From: Acanthaster planci
Taxonomy: Eukaryota; Echinodermata; Asteroidea; Valvatida; Acanthasteridae
Assembly (NCBI RefSeq): GCF_001949145.1
Contig: NW_019091544.1
Coordinates: forward strand, 493,115 to 512,185
DNA length: 19,071 nucleotides
Direction: 5' to 3'
This document shows positions 17,915-19,071 of this stretch, in pieces (position 1 is the stretch's first letter; each line of letters opens with the position of its first letter). A program made the position numbers and the translations under genes. The notes beneath the pieces were generated by a model. That model worked only from the letters and a program-made list of their open reading frames with translations. It made no database searches and was not told where the DNA came from.

Positions 17915-17951
17915 TATATACATATACTGTACATGTATAACACTATACATA

Positions 17952-18120
17952 ACAGGTTTTGCCCTTACCCAACGTATATTAATAAGCACTGTATGCTCAG
18001 TGCTTGTCCGAGAGCTTGTGAAAAAAACCTCATAAGCTTACTCGGGTGGGACTCGAACCCACGACCTCCTGCTTACTAGTGCAGATGTCTTTAATAACCA
18101 CTTGACCACCGAGCTTGCAG
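17952..18120 (-). mobile_element. tRNA-derived SINE
   Basis: On the minus strand an A box (TGGTCAAGTGG, 18098-18108) and a B box (GGGTTCGAGTCCC, 18048-18060) lie at tRNA spacing. D, anticodon and T stems and six of seven acceptor pairs can be drawn; the anticodon loop is irregular (eight bases). A tail of about 90 bp follows, ending ACGTTGGGTAAGGGCAAAAC. The tail and the second copy nearby favour a SINE over a working tRNA gene. Confidence 0.7.
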
Positions 18121-18185
18121 GGGTCGGCTGGCTGGTCCGAATCATATGAAGCAGCGGATACTGCGAACTATTTTCAAGATGTAAT

Positions 18186-18280
18186 TTTATACACACTATA
18201 CTTTGCGCTTGTCTCAGAACTAGCGGAAACATAGACAAGCTTACTTAAGTGTGACTCAAACCCACAACCTCCTATAGATG
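18186..18280 (-). mobile_element. Second, truncated SINE copy
   Basis: The segment repeats the tail and B-box half of the SINE at 17952-18120, with GGGTTTGAGTCAC as a decayed B box. It is cut before the A box, just upstream of the acceptor at 18296. The two copies lie in the same orientation. Confidence 0.6.
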
Positions 18281-18296
18281 TGTTAACATTTCCCAG

Positions 18297-18418
18297 GTGC
18301 AAAGTACATCTTGAAAAAGACAATCTTCTTGTACTTGCATTACCGGTGTAATGAAGAAGATGACCGTGCTCCCTTTGAACTTGTGAGAGATCTCTTGTCT
18401 TCATGGTTGGCTTCTTGA
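18297..18418 (+). CDS. Possible alternative terminal exon
   Basis: A good acceptor (GTTAACATTTCCCAG) is followed by sequence that joins exon F in phase. It reads (G)AKYILKKTIFLYLHYRCNE then EDDRAPFELVRDLLSSWLAS and a TGA at 18416-18418. It does not resemble the MBOAT block expected here, and a 40-codon open stretch can occur by chance. If real, it would end the protein without its catalytic half. Confidence 0.2.
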
Positions 18419-19071
18419 TAGTTCACAGTTAACGTATGATGAGCCTGGCTCTAATGCTGTAGTTGCATGTAACGACTGTCATTGCCTTTTTACTGTACTG
18501 CCCTCCTTAAAATGTTTCTAATCTCAATTTGGCATGGAGTCAGGAAATAGCTCCGCTGTTTTAATATTTGGTCACACTGGAAGATGATGTCATTGACATG
18601 GAGTAAAACTGTGTAGTAAACAAGAAAACACAAGCTATGAATACATGTCCGTGCACTACAGTATTACTACACAAACATTACACATGTATGAGTCTCTAGT
18701 CTCAAAATACACTGAGATTCATGCTAATAACTAGTCAAATGAGTACATGTGCATGTAAATACTGAGCTCACAGAGCCCTACATATGTCTTTACTTGTAAC
18801 AGGCCTATAAGTGCAGAAAATAACCATACACACCCCCATGAACACGTGGATCGCTTGGTGTGTTATATGTTGTTGCATCCTTATACAATATGTCAACATG
18901 TGGGTATATACATGTGTAAACAAGGTAAACTTGACATGAAAACCGAATGTTATAAAGGCGTCTAAACTACTTGAAACTCCTCTTGATAAGGAATAAAACT
19001 GGAATCAACTTATAGGCAATGCTTCACGAGGCGCTATATAGTAGGGCCGGCGACCATTTAGACCCGGTTTA
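18419..19071. other. Intron or 3' flank, no gene seen
   Basis: AT-rich sequence without family-like frames or clear repeats. A single AATAAA lies near 18991. The GFGF-type MBOAT block is not present. Confidence 0.5.

Noticed and set aside
18040-18117. A tRNA gene (possible Thr or Leu anticodon) on the minus strand
   Set aside because: The anticodon loop is irregular, a tail follows, and a second diverged copy lies next to it, so a SINE explains it better.

Overview
This is a window of animal nuclear DNA: an intron-rich gene whose introns are packed with transposable elements and tandem repeats. There is no sign of prokaryotic organisation. The only host gene I can support lies on the plus strand. 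It is a member of the MBOAT1/MBOAT2 lysophospholipid acyltransferase group, seen as six spliced internal exons (489-659, 5069-5124, 5353-5407, 11357-11534, 16108-16198, 16494-16595). All six have AG/GT borders and compatible phases, and together they encode about 217 residues. The start of the gene lies upstream of the window, and the catalytic C-terminal half was not found. The palindrome TACATGTA occurs about fifty times by eye, far above chance. That and the mix of Penelope-like, Ty3/gypsy, pogo-like and tRNA-SINE elements suggest a marine deuterostome invertebrate. Amphioxus is my best guess, but this is inference.

Layout from left to right. 1-488 is intron, then exon A. 726-4160 is a decayed Ty3/gypsy retrotransposon on the minus strand, with a 154-bp LTR, gag, protease, RNase H tail and integrase, but no reverse transcriptase. 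It sits inside a ~45-bp minisatellite. Exons B and C lie at 5.07-5.41 kb. 5789-7253 is a Penelope-like composite with inverted terminal repeats and a GIY-YIG domain. 8.8-9.8 kb is a ~147-bp satellite with CRE-like palindromes. 9.98-11.0 kb holds two arrays of hairpin-forming repeats. Exon D is at 11.36 kb. 11.58-15.07 kb is a 55-bp minisatellite split by an LTR-like promoter block and by a second Penelope-like element with a nearly complete reverse transcriptase (12871-14767). 15.65-15.96 kb is a 23-bp minisatellite. Exons E and F follow. 16726-17914 is a noncoding TIR element with TA target duplication. 17952-18280 holds two tRNA-derived SINE pieces on the minus strand. A doubtful terminal exon lies at 18297-18418.

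The host gene would place acyl chains on lysophospholipids in an internal membrane. The rest of the window is sequence that accumulated in its introns. The signals most worth following are: (1) TACATGTA blocks present in one copy of a repeat and absent from its sister copy; (2) hammerhead-ribozyme-like cores in three Penelope-derived ends; (3) a perfect 31-bp inverted duplication inside the gypsy pol region and a hairpin array with paired changes in its arms, both of which look like products of snap-back replication.
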